A DNA stretch of 56,641 nt from Alphaproteobacteria bacterium (GCA_026126245.1 JAHCJT010000003.1:1-56641), one strand, 5' to 3'; shown: positions 9,283 through 20,007, numbered from the stretch's first letter. Program-made: numbers and translations. Notes: a model not told the origin generated them from the letters alone.

Positions 9283-10578
9283 ATGACGACCGACACGATC
9301 CTGACGCGCCTGATGGCGCTGCATCCGCGGGTCATTGATCTCGAGCTGACGCGCATCCAGCGCCTGCTCGATGCGCTGGGCAATCCCGAGCGCAAGCTGC
9401 CGCCGGTGGTGCACGTTGCCGGCACCAACGGCAAGGGGTCGCTGATCGCCTATCTGCGCGCCATGGCCGAGGCGGCGGCGCTCAAGGCGCATGTCTATAC
9501 GTCGCCGCACCTCGTGCGCTTCAATGAACGCATTCGCCTGGCCGGCGAACTGATCGACGATGGCGATCTGGAGATGGTGCTGGAGGCTTGCGAAGAGGCC
9601 AACGGCGGCCAGCCGATCACCTATTTCGAGATCACGACGGCGGCGGCGCTTCTCGCCTTCGCGCATTGTCCGGCCGACATCCTGCTGCTGGAAGTGGGGC
9701 TGGGCGGCCGGTTCGACGCCACCAACGTGGTCGACTCGCCTGTCGCAACGGCGATTACGCCCATCGGAATCGATCACACCCAGTTTCTCGGCGATACACT
9801 GACGAAGATCGCACACGAGAAGGCCGGCATCTTCAAGCGCGGCGTGCCGGCAGTCATCGGCCGCCAGCGCGCGGAACCGGCGGCAGTGTTTGTCGCCCAG
9901 GCGCGGTCGCTCGACGTGCCGCTGTTCCGCATGAACCACGAGTGGCACATGCGGCCGCACGATGACGGCTTCCGTTACGAGAGCGCCAGCTTGGCGCTCG
10001 ACCTGCCACTGCCGAAACTCGTTGGGGCTCACCAGCTCGACAACGCCGCGACGGCGGTCGCCGTCGTCGAGCGGCTGCGCGGCGCCGGCTTGAGTATCAG
10101 CGACGACGCGGTACGCAGAGGCCTGACGACCGTCGAGTGGCCGGCGCGCCTTCAGCCGCTCGTGCGCGGCAAGCTGGCCGACGCGATGCCGCCGGGCTGC
10201 GAGCTATGGCTCGACGGCGGTCACAATGAGGATTGCGGCCTGGTGCTGGCCGAGCAGGCGCGGCGCTGGGCGCAGGAACCGGGGGCGCTACCGCTATACC
10301 TGATCTTCGGCATGCTCACGACCAAGGATGCCGGTGGCTTCTTGCGGCCCCTGGCGCGTTACGCCACGCAGGCACGCGCCGTGCCGATCGAGGGCCATGC
10401 CAGTTACACACCCGTGGATGCCTGTCGCCGCGCCGATGACGTCGGGCTCGACTGCCTGCCGGCGGCCAGCGTGACGGATGCCCTGGAGGACCTGCTGGCC
10501 AACGTGCACCCGCCGTTCCGGGTGCTGATCTGTGGCTCGCTCTACCTCGCCGGCACCGTGTTGGCGAAGAACGGGTAG
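9283..10578 (+). CDS. folC: Bifunctional folylpolyglutamate/dihydrofolate synthase
   Basis: 431 residues from ATG 9283; a TTG at 9253 would add ten unconvincing residues. An Mur-ligase-family enzyme that adds glutamate to dihydropteroate and to reduced folates in the cytoplasm. The ATP loop is HVAGTNGKGS, followed by YTSPHLVRFNERI (folate/glutamate site), EVGLGGRFDATN and IGIDHTQFLGDT. The C-terminal ligase domain has WLDGGHN. It lies 33 bases downstream of accD and is probably cotranscribed with it. Confidence 0.95.
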   Translation: MTTDTILTRLMALHPRVIDLELTRIQRLLDALGNPERKLPPVVHVAGTNGKGSLIAYLRAMAEAAALKAHVYTSPHLVRFNERIRLAGELIDDGDLEMVLEACEEANGGQPITYFEITTAAALLAFAHCPADILLLEVGLGGRFDATNVVDSPVATAITPIGIDHTQFLGDTLTKIAHEKAGIFKRGVPAVIGRQRAEPAAVFVAQARSLDVPLFRMNHEWHMRPHDDGFRYESASLALDLPLPKLVGAHQLDNAATAVAVVERLRGAGLSISDDAVRRGLTTVEWPARLQPLVRGKLADAMPPGCELWLDGGHNEDCGLVLAEQARRWAQEPGALPLYLIFGMLTTKDAGGFLRPLARYATQARAVPIEGHASYTPVDACRRADDVGLDCLPAASVTDALEDLLANVHPPFRVLICGSLYLAGTVLAKNG

Positions 10579-10594
10579 ATACCGCCAACGCCGA

Positions 10595-10626
10595 AGCGCG
10601 CGCCCGGCTTCTACCCGACGCGCGCT
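10595..10626. terminator. Inverted repeat between convergent folC and trxA
   Basis: A perfect 8-bp stem, AGCGCGCG (10595-10602) with CGCGCGCT (10619-10626), encloses a 16-base loop. It sits in the 76-base gap between two converging genes, where a bidirectional terminator is expected. There is no T-run on either strand, so this is a candidate hairpin rather than a classical intrinsic terminator. Confidence 0.35.
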
Positions 10627-10654
10627 CCGCTTGCAGGACCAGGGCGTTTCGTTG

Positions 10655-10975
10655 CTACACGACCGAGTTCAGCCATTGCGCCAGCTGCTGCTTCGGCGCG
10701 GCGCCAATCTTGGTGGCGGCGACCTGGCCGCCCTTGAAGACCAGCAGGGTCGGAATCGAGCGTACGCCGTACTTCGAGGGGGACATCGGGTTTTCGTCGA
10801 TGTTGACCTTCACGACCTTGAGCTTGCCGGCCATTTCTTCGGCGATCTGCTCCAGCGATGGGCCGATCATCTTGCAGGGGCCGCACCACTCCGCCCAGAA
10901 ATCGACCAGCACGGGCGTATCGGATTTCAGCACTTCCTCTTCGAAGGTGCTGTCGGTCGCCTTCTGGGTTGTCAT
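10655..10975 (-). CDS. trxA: Thioredoxin
   Basis: 106 residues, the normal size of thioredoxin 1. The redox-active WCGPC motif sits in [16 protein letters not shown]. The cis-proline loop (RSIPTLLVF) and a C-terminal FKGGQ turn are present. It reduces disulfides of cytoplasmic proteins such as ribonucleotide reductase. The start is fixed by a GGAGA ribosome-binding site about 8 bases upstream of the ATG at 10975; the longer open frame upstream has no support. It lies just downstream of addA, the usual alphaproteobacterial position. Confidence 0.97.
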   Translation of the reverse strand: MTTQKATDSTFEEEVLKSDTPVLVDFWAEWCGPCKMIGPSLEQIAEEMAGKLKVVKVNIDENPMSPSKYGVRSIPTLLVFKGGQVAATKIGAAPKQQLAQWLNSVV

Positions 10976-11049
10976 GAACGCTCTCCGCATCCGGGGCGGA
11001 TGTGCCCCTGTCTCTCCAGCGTCGAATCTAGGAACGGCAGGGTGGCGGG

Positions 11050-14000
11050 TCAAGGCAGCGCCGCCGAAAGCCCTGCCTCTGGCAAGGCCATCAACCGCGG
11101 ACCGTCCGTCCACAGCAGGAAGCAGCGTATGGTCTTGTCCGGGTAGATCTGCCCCAGCAGGCTCCGGTAAAGCGACATCTGCCGGCGATAGACCAACGGC
11201 ACGCCGGCCGCATCGCGGGGCGGCGGCCGGTTGGTCTTGAAGTCGGCGATAAGCACTTCGTGATCAGCCACCGCCAGCCTGTCGATCTGGCCGCTGACGC
11301 TGTACGGGCCGCTGCCCAGCGTCACGGTACCAACCACAGGCACCTCGGCGCGCGAACCGCGACCGAACAGCGCACTGGCCGCCGGCAAGTCAAGGACCGC
11401 CAGCGTTTCCGCCAGCCAGCGCTCGCGCGTGCCGGCATCGACAGCGGCCGCCTCCGCCGCGAGCAGGCGCCGGCCGGCCGCCCCTCGGCGCGACGGCGGC
11501 AGCTCCGGCAGAACCCGCAGCAGGTGATGGATCACGTTGCCCCGGCGGAAGCGTGTATCCCGGTCGGGCGCGAAAGGTCCCAGCGGCGGCGGGTCAAAAA
11601 CCGGCGCCTGCCCCGCATCCGGCTGCTCGTCAGCGAATGGCCGCGACGGCGCCAGTGGCACCGGCGGCTGCGGCTCCGGCGCCGGTGGACGCCGCGCCCA
11701 ACCGGGCAATGCCGAGACGTCGGGAAGAGGTAGCGGCGGCTGATCCGGCGGCAGCGGCTTGTCGCCGCTGGCCACCCGCCAGCCCTTGCCCGACCAGCCC
11801 TCGCGCTCACCGAGCATCGATGCGAAATCGAAATCACGTGGGGCCGGCCGGGCGCGACCGCCGACCTCGCTGGGCCCGGCATCGCGCACGAACGCCTGGG
11901 CTATCAACTCGTACCAGCAGCCCTTGTCGGGATTGCGGCTGCCGGCCCAACCGGCGACATAGAGCCGATCGGCAGCCCGCGTCATGGCGACGTAGAGCAG
12001 GCGGTTCTGCTCTTCGTGTTCGCGGCGCTTCACGCCGTCCAGCAGTTCGCGTGCCGCGTCGCTGGCATCCTCGCTGCGTGGCAACCACAACACGGTCCGC
12101 CCGTCGCCCGACCACAACAGGCGGTGCTGCGGGCTGGGCACGCGGCTGGTGTCCGGCAAGTAGACGATCGGCGCCTGAAGGCCTTTGGCGCCGTGCACCG
12201 TCAGGATGCGCACCTCGCGGCGTCGGTTCTCGTCCAGCTCGCGCTTGATGTCGCTGCCGCCCTGCTCCAGAGCGCGCAGGAAACCCTGCAGCGACGGCAC
12301 CTCGCCGCGCTGGTAGTGCAACGCCGCCGACAGGAACTCGTCGATCGGATCGGCGGCCTCGCGACCCAGCCGCGCCAGCAACTTGTCGCGGCCACGACCG
12401 GCGCCCAGGATATCGGCGTAGAATTCGAAGGGCGGCGTGTAGTCGGCCCGCGCCAGCCAGGCGGACAGTTGCTCGTAAACCGGCACAAAGCGCGAATCGC
12501 CGGCCTGCGCTCTCGCCCGCAGCGCCGCCCACAACCGGCCGGGACGTCGCCAGGCGAGATCGAACAGCCCGTCTTCGTCGACTCCGACCAGCGGCGACTT
12601 CAGCAGGCAGGCGAGATTGAGATCGTCTTGGGGCAACAACACGAACCGGCCCAGCGCCATCAAATCCTGCACCGGTAGTTCATCGACCAGGGTCATGCGA
12701 TCGACGCCGGCGACCGGCAGTCCCTCGCGCTTGAGCGCCCGCACCAGCGCCGTCACGAACGCGTTGCGCCGGCGCACAAGCACCATGATGTGGCCGGCGT
12801 GGATGCGCTCTCCGGTGTTGGCCAGCCGTTCGCCACCCTCGATCAGGTCCCTGGCGTGGCGGGCGATCAGCAGTGCCAGACGCTCGTCGGGCGAGGCCAG
12901 CGAGTCCTGGCGGTCCGCCCCATCCGTCGGGTCGGCATCATTCGCCAGCGGCCGCGCCACCGGCCAGACTTCGACGATGCCCGGCTCGTCGCTGCGGATC
13001 GCCACGTGGTGGATCGCATGGCCCTCGGATGCCACGCCCTCGCTGGCTGGCGCCGCCGAGAATACTTGGTCGACCGCATCGAGCACGGCGCTTACCGAGC
13101 GGTAGGAATCGATCAGCTCGACATGCTCGAAGCGACGCCCCGTCTGCTGCACGCGTTCGGCGAACCACTGGCGCATCTGCGCCAGCCTGGCGGGATCGGC
13201 ACGCTGGAAGCCGAATATCGACTGCTTGGCGTCGCCGACCGCGAACACGGTACGCTCGCGCTCGACGGCGCCTTCGCCGGCAAAAAACTCTTCGGTCAGA
13301 TGGCGCACCACGTCCCACTGGTCGGGATTGGTGTCCTGCGCCTCGTCGATCAGCACATGGTCGATGCCGCCATCGAGCTTGTAGAGCACCCAGGCGGCGA
13401 TGCCGCTGCGGCTCAACAGATCGCGCGCGCGCAGCACAAGGTCCTCGTAGTCCAGAGCGGCCCGGGCGCGCTTGGCGTGCTCGTAGCGCACCAGGATGTC
13501 GGTCCCGAGTTGCAGCAGGGCGGCAGTGCGCTCGATCAATCTCACGCTGCGCGTCGTGTCCGCCAGCTGTCCCGCCCGCACGGCTTCAGCGGTGAGAATC
13601 TCCATCACGTCCGGCAATGTCTGGACCGCGGCTTTGGTGGCCAGCGTCTTTCGAATCTCGCCTTTGTCAGTGAAGAATATCGAACAATAGTCGCCAAAAC
13701 GCTCGATGCGTGCCGCCGGATCGGCTGCCAGCCATGCCGACAGGGTGGCACCGCGCTCGACGTCGGTCTTGGATCCCTGCGCCAGCGCCCGCGCGGCTTG
13801 TGTCAGCGCCCGCCGGTCAATCGCGGCATCCGCGCAACCGGCGGCCAGCAGGTCAGCGGCGCTGCCCGCCGCCTCCACGCCAAACTGGCGGCGCAGGCGT
13901 GCGACGTAGCGCGCCAGTGCCGCGGGATCGCCGGCCAGGCGCGTGACGCGGCCACGCTCGGCGAGCAGCGCGCTCATGATCTCGACGTATTCCGTCTCCG

Positions 14001-14583
14001 ATACGCGCACCGCCACGTCCTTGAGCGCCGCCGCCAGATAGGCCGGTGCATGGTCGCTGGCTAGCAAGGCGAGCTGGGTGTCCTGCGCTTGCTGCAGCAA
14101 CTCGATCGACTGGCTTTCGTCGAGCACGGCGAAATTCGGAGACACGCCGGCCTCGATTGGAAAGCGCTGCAGCAACGACTGGCAGAAGGAATGGATGGTC
14201 TGGATGCTGACCCCGCCTGGCGCATCCAGCACCCGCGCAAAGAGGCGTCGCGCCGTCATCATATTGGCCGGCGTCGGATCGCGACCCGTCAGTCCGCGCA
14301 ACTGGTCGACCAGCGCCGCGTCTTGCGCCAGCGCCCAACCGCCCAGCAGCGTCGCCAGACGATTGCGCATCTCGGCCGCCGCCGCCTTGGTGAAGGTGAG
14401 GCAGAGAATGCGCTGCGGCGCGGCGCCGTCGAGCAGCAACCGCACGATGCGATCGGTCAGCACCTTGGTCTTGCCGGTGCCGGCGTTGGCCTCGACCCAG
14501 GCCGAAACCTTGGGGTCGCTGGCGCGCGCCTGACGCTGATTGGCATCGAGGCGCGGATCGATGGTGCGTACCGGGCTTCTCAT
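11050..14583 (-). CDS. addA: Double-strand-break repair helicase-nuclease AddA
   Basis: 1177 residues. With AddB it forms the helicase-nuclease that resects broken DNA ends to Chi-like sites before RecA loading. Superfamily 1 helicase motifs are intact: Walker A GTGKT at about 35-39, Walker [14 protein letters not shown], motif [18 protein letters not shown], motif [19 protein letters not shown], and motif [17 protein letters not shown]. The C-terminal RecB-type nuclease domain shows SGQIDRLAV and [11 protein letters not shown]. The ATG overlaps the addB stop as ATGA, so the two are translationally coupled; the longer upstream frame lies inside addB and is not used. Confidence 0.96.
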   Translation of the reverse strand: MRSPVRTIDPRLDANQRQARASDPKVSAWVEANAGTGKTKVLTDRIVRLLLDGAAPQRILCLTFTKAAAAEMRNRLATLLGGWALAQDAALVDQLRGLTGRDPTPANMMTARRLFARVLDAPGGVSIQTIHSFCQSLLQRFPIEAGVSPNFAVLDESQSIELLQQAQDTQLALLASDHAPAYLAAALKDVAVRVSETEYVEIMSALLAERGRVTRLAGDPAALARYVARLRRQFGVEAAGSAADLLAAGCADAAIDRRALTQAARALAQGSKTDVERGATLSAWLAADPAARIERFGDYCSIFFTDKGEIRKTLATKAAVQTLPDVMEILTAEAVRAGQLADTTRSVRLIERTAALLQLGTDILVRYEHAKRARAALDYEDLVLRARDLLSRSGIAAWVLYKLDGGIDHVLIDEAQDTNPDQWDVVRHLTEEFFAGEGAVERERTVFAVGDAKQSIFGFQRADPARLAQMRQWFAERVQQTGRRFEHVELIDSYRSVSAVLDAVDQVFSAAPASEGVASEGHAIHHVAIRSDEPGIVEVWPVARPLANDADPTDGADRQDSLASPDERLALLIARHARDLIEGGERLANTGERIHAGHIMVLVRRRNAFVTALVRALKREGLPVAGVDRMTLVDELPVQDLMALGRFVLLPQDDLNLACLLKSPLVGVDEDGLFDLAWRRPGRLWAALRARAQAGDSRFVPVYEQLSAWLARADYTPPFEFYADILGAGRGRDKLLARLGREAADPIDEFLSAALHYQRGEVPSLQGFLRALEQGGSDIKRELDENRRREVRILTVHGAKGLQAPIVYLPDTSRVPSPQHRLLWSGDGRTVLWLPRSEDASDAARELLDGVKRREHEEQNRLLYVAMTRAADRLYVAGWAGSRNPDKGCWYELIAQAFVRDAGPSEVGGRARPAPRDFDFASMLGEREGWSGKGWRVASGDKPLPPDQPPLPLPDVSALPGWARRPPAPEPQPPVPLAPSRPFADEQPDAGQAPVFDPPPLGPFAPDRDTRFRRGNVIHHLLRVLPELPPSRRGAAGRRLLAAEAAAVDAGTRERWLAETLAVLDLPAASALFGRGSRAEVPVVGTVTLGSGPYSVSGQIDRLAVADHEVLIADFKTNRPPPRDAAGVPLVYRRQMSLYRSLLGQIYPDKTIRCFLLWTDGPRLMALPEAGLSAALP

Positions 14584-17500
14584 GTGTCGCCCCGGCCGCC
14601 GCTCGACCACTCGGTGACACGCTCCAGGTGTTCGTAGTCGTTGAAGTAGGGGCCGAACTCCGGCCACGGCAACGGGATGTAGGCGGTGTCCGGCCGGTCG
14701 AAGCGACGGATCATGTCGCCCAGCAACGCAAACATCTTCTCCGTGAGTTCAGCAGCGTCCTTGACCGGTTCGATCCGGCCGCCTTCGTCGCGGCCATGGA
14801 TCTGCCAATACTGCAGCTCGACGGCTTCGGGTTTGTCGGCCGCGACCGGCAATTGGAAAGTGCCAAAGCGCGCGATGGACGCTTCCAGCAGCAGCTGCGG
14901 CGCAAACAGCGCCCTGAGTTCCTTGACCTGAGGGATGCGGCCGGTCTTGTAGTCGATGATCTCCCAGACGCCATCGGCACGTCGGTCGATGCGGTCGGCC
15001 CGCGCCCGCACGACAAAGGGTTTGTCGCCGGCAATCACAAGACGGCCTTCGGTCTCATGTGCCAGTGCCCGGGTACCGGCGGCGCGGCGCTGCTGCTCCG
15101 CACGCACCACCCATGCCGCCAGCCGTTCGAAGCGCGACCACCAGAAGGCGCGTTCGCCGGGCGACTTCAGCAGCTCCGCCAGTTCCCGCTCGCCAATGCG
15201 CAGCAGCTGTGCTGCCGCGTCCGGCGGCAATGTGTCGGGATATCGGGAAAGGAATTCCTCGAGCGCGGCGTGCAGCGCGCTGCCGCGATCAGCGGCGCCC
15301 AGCTCGGCCTCCAGCGGATCCAGCGGTTCCAGGCGCAGAATGCGCCGGGCGTACAGGCCGTAGGGATCGCGGCGCCATTGCTCGATCGCTGACACCGACA
15401 GCTCGCGGGGCCGCGCGTCCAGTGGTGGCCGCGGTTCGGGGCGCGGCCAGGAAACGTACTGTGCCGGCTCGTCCAGCGCCTCTGCCCAGACGACGCGCGC
15501 ATCGCCGCGCCGCAGGTAGGCCGGCCGCGTGCGCACATCGTCGGCGCGGTGGCCGAGCAGGGCATCGAGCCGCGCCAGCCAGCGACTGGGCACCGTGGGG
15601 GCGCCGCCGACGCGACCAGCGCGCGTCACCAGCACATTAGCGGCGGCAAAGGCCTGGGCGAAATCGTGTGCTGCCAGACCGATGCGTCGTTCCGGCTGTG
15701 GCAGACCCAGCGCCGCCCGCATCGGCCGGTTGAGCCATGGGCCGGTATCAACGGCCGGCGGCCATGTCCCTTCGTTGAGGCCGCCCAGTACGACCAGATC
15801 TGCGTGCTGCAATCGGGCTTCCAGCGGCCCCAGAATCGCGAGCCTTGGATGCGCGCCATGGCGCGGCCGCACGACAATGCCCGTCAGCAACGTGTCGAGC
15901 AGTGCAGGAATCTCGTCCACAGCGAGCTGCGGCAGTTCCCTCAGATGCCGGCGCCATTCCAGAACCGCCAGTGCCAATGCCTCACCGGCATCGCCACGCC
16001 ACAGGCGATCGGCACCGGAGATCGACTCAGTCGCGGCCATCGCCTCGGCGGCGCGCGCCAGGTCGTCGAGCCGCTCGACCGCCGGGACCCGATCGCCACG
16101 CGCGAGCAGCGGCTCGACACAGGCGGCCAAGCGTCCCAGCAGGTCGCGCACTGCTTCGCGATCGGGCGCCAGCGGGAAGCCGGCTTCCGCCACACGGTGA
16201 TGCAGCGCGGCCAGCCCGGCCTCCGGCTTGGGGCCACGCAAGACCCGACGGTCCAGCCCGCGCGCGGCGCGCACGAGGGCCGGCCGGGCCATGCCGAGGC
16301 CGGCCAGCGGATGCTTTACCAGCGCCAGCAAATCGACCGGCGCGAATCCACTGGCCAGCGCCCGCGCCAGCAGGCGCAAGAAGGCGCCCGGCGGCGTGTG
16401 CGCCAGGTCGATTCCGGCCGAATCGTCGATCACGATGCCCCAGCGCTGCAGCTCGGCGGTGACGCGGCGCGCCAGCTCGCGGTCGGGCGTGACCAAGGCG
16501 GCCGTGCGGCGCGGTGTCTCCAGCGCCTCGCGCAACGCCAAAGCCGCCACAACCGCTTCCTGTTGCGGTGTTGCGCAGTCGACACGCGCGACTCGTTCCA
16601 GCGCCGCGGGATCGAGCGGCGCGTCGGTGCTCCAGGCATCGGTCGTCTCGGCCGGCCGCATGACCGCCGACAACAGCCGGCGCGCCGGCAACTCTCGCGC
16701 CCCTGCGGCCGGCCACACCGGCACCGCGGTACGCGCCACGCCCAGCGCCGCCAGCAGGTCGCGCAGGCCGGCTTGTGGGTGCGTGGCGTCGATCGCCGCC
16801 CATCCCGCCTCGTCGAGCACCTGATCAAGCCCCGGCAGCACGACGCAACCGAGCGGCAACGAGGCCACGACAGCCAGCAATTCGCGGGTGGCAGGCTGGG
16901 TACCGGTCGAACCTGCGGCGACCACCGGATGCCCGGGTGGTCTGGCGCGCCAGCGCGCCGCCTGCTGCCGCAGCAGGCGGTTACGGCGGTCGACGGCATC
17001 GATCACGCCTCGTTCGGCCAGGATGGCAGGCCAAGCCTCACCGATGATACCGAGGAACTTCAGCGTCTGCTGCCAATGAGCGGCAAAGGGAGCGTCGACG
17101 ACGCCCTTCAGCTGCTCGAACGCCACGCCGTCGATCTGCAGCTCGTCAAGCAGGCGGCCCAGTTCGCGTGCCAGCCCAAGAGCCTGCGCCACAGATCCGG
17201 CGATCGGCCTGGTATCGTCGTCGCGAAACGCCAGCACCAGCCGCGTCAGCAGCGCCTCGCGCGCCAACGGATCGATCGGCGGCGGCACGGCAACGGAGTC
17301 GACGTCGTCCTCGCCCAGCGCCGCCGCCGCGCCGACCTCGTCGCCCTCTTCCACGTCGCCGATCGGTTGCAGGCGCGGCAACAGCAATGGCCGGCCCGAT
17401 GTGGCGCGCAGGAACGCCTCGCGCAGCGCGCGCACGGCACGTCGCGTTGGAACCAGCACGAGCAACGTCGAAAAGCCCAAGGGATCGTCGCCCCAAGCAT

Positions 17501-17615
17501 CGAGCAGGCCGCGCGCCAAGGCATCGACAAAACTGACGTCGGGAGGAATGGTGTAGATGCCGCGCGGCGGTTCGATCGCGCGTGGCGCCGACTCCATCTT
17601 GCGGCGCCGCGCCAT
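14580..17615 (-). CDS. addB: Double-strand-break repair protein AddB
   Basis: 1011 residues. AddB pairs with AddA: its inactivated helicase fold scans DNA and its own nuclease cuts the second strand. The N-terminal region has LLVLVPTRRAVRALREAFL. The middle contains NEGTWPPAVDTGPWLNRPMR, typical of the family. The C-terminal nuclease motif is ADRIDRRADGVWEIIDYKTG. I see no four-cysteine iron-sulfur cluster around the nuclease, in line with my recollection of alphaproteobacterial AddB. A GGAG ribosome-binding site within the preceding gene's end supports the ATG at 17615, 7 bases after that gene. Confidence 0.94.
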   Translation of the reverse strand: MARRRKMESAPRAIEPPRGIYTIPPDVSFVDALARGLLDAWGDDPLGFSTLLVLVPTRRAVRALREAFLRATSGRPLLLPRLQPIGDVEEGDEVGAAAALGEDDVDSVAVPPPIDPLAREALLTRLVLAFRDDDTRPIAGSVAQALGLARELGRLLDELQIDGVAFEQLKGVVDAPFAAHWQQTLKFLGIIGEAWPAILAERGVIDAVDRRNRLLRQQAARWRARPPGHPVVAAGSTGTQPATRELLAVVASLPLGCVVLPGLDQVLDEAGWAAIDATHPQAGLRDLLAALGVARTAVPVWPAAGARELPARRLLSAVMRPAETTDAWSTDAPLDPAALERVARVDCATPQQEAVVAALALREALETPRRTAALVTPDRELARRVTAELQRWGIVIDDSAGIDLAHTPPGAFLRLLARALASGFAPVDLLALVKHPLAGLGMARPALVRAARGLDRRVLRGPKPEAGLAALHHRVAEAGFPLAPDREAVRDLLGRLAACVEPLLARGDRVPAVERLDDLARAAEAMAATESISGADRLWRGDAGEALALAVLEWRRHLRELPQLAVDEIPALLDTLLTGIVVRPRHGAHPRLAILGPLEARLQHADLVVLGGLNEGTWPPAVDTGPWLNRPMRAALGLPQPERRIGLAAHDFAQAFAAANVLVTRAGRVGGAPTVPSRWLARLDALLGHRADDVRTRPAYLRRGDARVVWAEALDEPAQYVSWPRPEPRPPLDARPRELSVSAIEQWRRDPYGLYARRILRLEPLDPLEAELGAADRGSALHAALEEFLSRYPDTLPPDAAAQLLRIGERELAELLKSPGERAFWWSRFERLAAWVVRAEQQRRAAGTRALAHETEGRLVIAGDKPFVVRARADRIDRRADGVWEIIDYKTGRIPQVKELRALFAPQLLLEASIARFGTFQLPVAADKPEAVELQYWQIHGRDEGGRIEPVKDAAELTEKMFALLGDMIRRFDRPDTAYIPLPWPEFGPYFNDYEHLERVTEWSSGGRGDT

Positions 17616-17621
17616 CAGCGG

Positions 17622-18368
17622 TCACTCCATGGCGCGCCGGCGTCCGCCGCCGCGCGCGAAGTAGGCTTCGGCCTCGGCCAGCGCCGCCGGCGTGCCGACA
17701 TGAAAGAATTCGCCGTCGTGACGCAATCCGTAGAGCCGCTCACGCATCTCGGCTTGGTTCCACAGCAGCAGCTGTGAGAAGGCACCTGCCGGCGCCGCCT
17801 CATAGAGTCGTCGGTCGCACACCGTGACGCCGGCAAATACGAACGACGCCACGCCGCTGCGCCCCCGCCAGCGTGCCCGGCCATCGGGCGCCAGATGGTA
17901 GTCGCCCATAGCGTCGCTATCGTAGCCGTGCGCCGCCACGGTCGGATGCAGCAACAGCAATGCGTCCATCCGCGCCGCTTCCCAGCAGCGTGCCAGACGC
18001 GTCAGCATCGGCGATGGTCCATCCAGCCATAGCGCATCGCCGTTGACGGTGTAGAAGGGCTCGTCGCCGAAATGAGCCAGCGCCTGCTTGACGCCGCCGC
18101 CAGTGTCGAGCAGCGCCGCTTCCGGCGACAGCACGATGCGCGGAGTCACGCGGCGCGCGAGGTGCGCAGCGACTTGCTCGCCCAGGTGATGTGTATTGAC
18201 CACGCAAAGCTCGACGCCGGCGCCGGCCAGCGCGTCGAGCGCATGATCGAGCAGCGCGCGGCCCGCTACCTTTACCAGCACTTTGGGCAGGGTGTCAGTG
18301 ATCGGGCGCATCCGCTCGCCGCGACCGGCGGCCAGCAGCATGGCGCGTTTGATGACTGCACCCGTCAT
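17622..18368 (-). CDS. murU: Nucleotidyltransferase, MurU-like (MurNAc-1-phosphate uridylyltransferase)
   Basis: 248 residues. A sugar-nucleotide pyrophosphorylase fold with the signature LLAAGRGERMRPITDTLPK (GxGxRx9PK), an NGDALW metal-binding strand, and the late FFHVGTP motif. In known pairs MurU turns MurNAc-1-phosphate into UDP-MurNAc, bypassing de novo synthesis in peptidoglycan recycling. The pairing with an AmgK-like sugar kinase immediately upstream (ATGA overlap) is the main reason for choosing MurU over other nucleotidyltransferases. Biochemical specificity is inferred. Confidence 0.82.
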   Translation of the reverse strand: MTGAVIKRAMLLAAGRGERMRPITDTLPKVLVKVAGRALLDHALDALAGAGVELCVVNTHHLGEQVAAHLARRVTPRIVLSPEAALLDTGGGVKQALAHFGDEPFYTVNGDALWLDGPSPMLTRLARCWEAARMDALLLLHPTVAAHGYDSDAMGDYHLAPDGRARWRGRSGVASFVFAGVTVCDRRLYEAAPAGAFSQLLLWNQAEMRERLYGLRHDGEFFHVGTPAALAEAEAYFARGGGRRRAME

Positions 18369-19381
18369 GTCACGAGGATCCTCTTGGCCGGCGGCACGTG
18401 ACCATCCACCCAGCGTCGCAGCGGCGTCAACGCCTCGTGCGTCAGTGACCGCTCCAGCAGCCGCCAGACGCGCGGTAGATGCGGCAGATAGACCGGTTTG
18501 CCGTCGCGCTTGAAAAGACGCACGAACAGACCGACGACACGCGCGTGTCGCTGCGCACCCAGGATCGCGAAGGCCGTTTCGAATTCCGCGCGGTCGCGAA
18601 TGCCGGTGCCGACAACATATCTGTCGCGCATGGCCGCATGCAGCGCCGGATCGATATCGCGCCGCGCGTCCTCGATCAGCGACATCAGGTCGTAGGCCGC
18701 ATGGCCGCGGTGCGCATCCTGAAAATCCAGCAGGCCGCAGGCGCGGACGCCAGGCCGCCGCGGCAGCCACATCAGATTGTCCTTGTGAAAGTCACGCAGC
18801 AGAAGGGTCTCAGGCGCCTCCGGCATCGCCGCGAGCACCTCGCGCCAGGCGGCACGGTAGCCGGCCAGTTCATCGGCCGTGGCCGGTCGGTTATGCGCCG
18901 CCGGCAGATACCACTCCGGCAGCAGCATCGCTGCCTCGATCAGGACGTCGCCGGTATAGGCGGACAGGCCGGGCAGAACGGCCGCGGCACCTTTCGTATG
19001 CAGGGCCACCAGCACGTCGGTGGCCAATGCGTACAACGAGAATTCATCGCCTCCGGGCGGCGACGGCGCCTGCGCCAGAACGCGCGCGAAGGTATCGTCG
19101 CCCAGGTCCTCGAGCAGCAGGAAACCGTTGACGGGATCGTCTGCCAGGATCTCCGGCGCACTGAAACCCAGGTGGCGGAGATGACGAGCGATGGCAACAA
19201 ACGGCCGCACGTCTTCCTGCGGCGGCGGCGCATCCATGACGACGGCCGTCTGCGGCCCGCGCCGCAGCCGGTAGTAGCGGCGAAACGAAGCGTCGCCGGT
19301 CAGCGGCGACAGCGATGCGTCGCCCCAGCCTGCGCCGTCGACGAACTGCCGCAACTGCACGGTACGCGACGGCTCAGCCAC
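18365..19381 (-). CDS. amgK: Anomeric sugar kinase, AmgK-like (aminoglycoside phosphotransferase fold)
   Basis: 338 residues. The fold is that of aminoglycoside/choline kinases: a GDASFRRYYR glycine-loop region near the N-terminus, the catalytic loop LLLRDFHKDNLMW, and the metal-binding LLDFQDAHRG (DFG equivalent). AmgK phosphorylates MurNAc and GlcNAc at C1, giving substrate to MurU. I choose the GTG at 19381 because a clear AGGAG lies 7 bases before it; the GTG overlaps the tsaE stop by 8 bases. An ATG at 19408 would give a 347-residue form but lacks a ribosome-binding site. Substrate is inferred from the operon. Confidence 0.82.
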   Translation of the reverse strand: MAEPSRTVQLRQFVDGAGWGDASLSPLTGDASFRRYYRLRRGPQTAVVMDAPPPQEDVRPFVAIARHLRHLGFSAPEILADDPVNGFLLLEDLGDDTFARVLAQAPSPPGGDEFSLYALATDVLVALHTKGAAAVLPGLSAYTGDVLIEAAMLLPEWYLPAAHNRPATADELAGYRAAWREVLAAMPEAPETLLLRDFHKDNLMWLPRRPGVRACGLLDFQDAHRGHAAYDLMSLIEDARRDIDPALHAAMRDRYVVGTGIRDRAEFETAFAILGAQRHARVVGLFVRLFKRDGKPVYLPHLPRVWRLLERSLTHEALTPLRRWVDGHVPPAKRILVT

Positions 19382-19853
19382 CCGGCCACTCCTGCGCCAA
19401 CGCGGCAAGGCGATCGTGCCACGAGGACTCGCCGGTCAATGTCGCGCGCCGCGCGTCTCCTCGCGTGACGTGCAACGCGACGTCGAGGCGCCGCGCCGGC
19501 AGAACCCCATCAAGGCGTTCTGGCCATTCAATCACGCAAATGCCGTCGGCCAATGCCTCCTCAAAGCCCAGTTCCCAGACTTGCTCGGGAGAGTCGAGAC
19601 GATAGAGATCGAAATGCCAGATGGCACCTGCATTCGTATCGTAGACCTCCACCAGCCCGAAGGTCGGACTGGGCACGATCAGGTCGGGATCTGCCGACGC
19701 GGCGCGGATCAAGGCCCGGGCCAGCTCGGTCTTGCCCGCCCCGAGATCGCCGCGCAGGGCGATGACGTCGCCGCGGCGCAGCCCACGCGCCAGCGCCGCG
19801 CCAAGCCGCGTTGTGGCGTCAAGATCAGGGAGCTCGATGTCGAGCGTTGACAT
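19374..19853 (-). CDS. tsaE: tRNA t6A biosynthesis ATPase TsaE
   Basis: 159 residues from ATG 19853; an in-frame ATG at 19886 would add 11. Neither has a good ribosome-binding site, so the start is open. TsaE is a small P-loop ATPase that drives the TsaB-TsaD cycle forming threonylcarbamoyl-adenosine at tRNA position 37. Visible motifs: Walker A GDLGAGKTELAR, the SPTFGLVEVY switch-like segment, HFDLYRL, and VIEWPERL. It heads the run tsaE-amgK-murU-addB-addA, a conserved order in alphaproteobacteria. Confidence 0.93.
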   Translation of the reverse strand: MSTLDIELPDLDATTRLGAALARGLRRGDVIALRGDLGAGKTELARALIRAASADPDLIVPSPTFGLVEVYDTNAGAIWHFDLYRLDSPEQVWELGFEEALADGICVIEWPERLDGVLPARRLDVALHVTRGDARRATLTGESSWHDRLAALAQEWPGG

Positions 19854-20007
19854 TTGCCGTGATGCGCCGGGAACGAGGCCATCCATGGCCGTTTTCTAGC
19901 ATCCCGCGACTCGGCCCCGGAAGACGCCACGTCCATGCCTTCGCCGACCGGAGAAGGCACGGGCGCGTGGGCGGCGACGATCCTTTTGCCGTCCTGACTG
20001 GTGCGAC

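Noticed and set aside
15549-17777. A 742-codon plus-strand frame opposite addB and murU
   Set aside because: Antisense shadow of two well-identified genes, with the same Arg/Gln-rich composition.
19930-19965. Short GCCTTC/GAAGGC hairpin after ahcY
   Set aside because: Only one copy is seen, with no T-run; it resembles common short GC-rich repeats in these genomes and I cannot call it a terminator.
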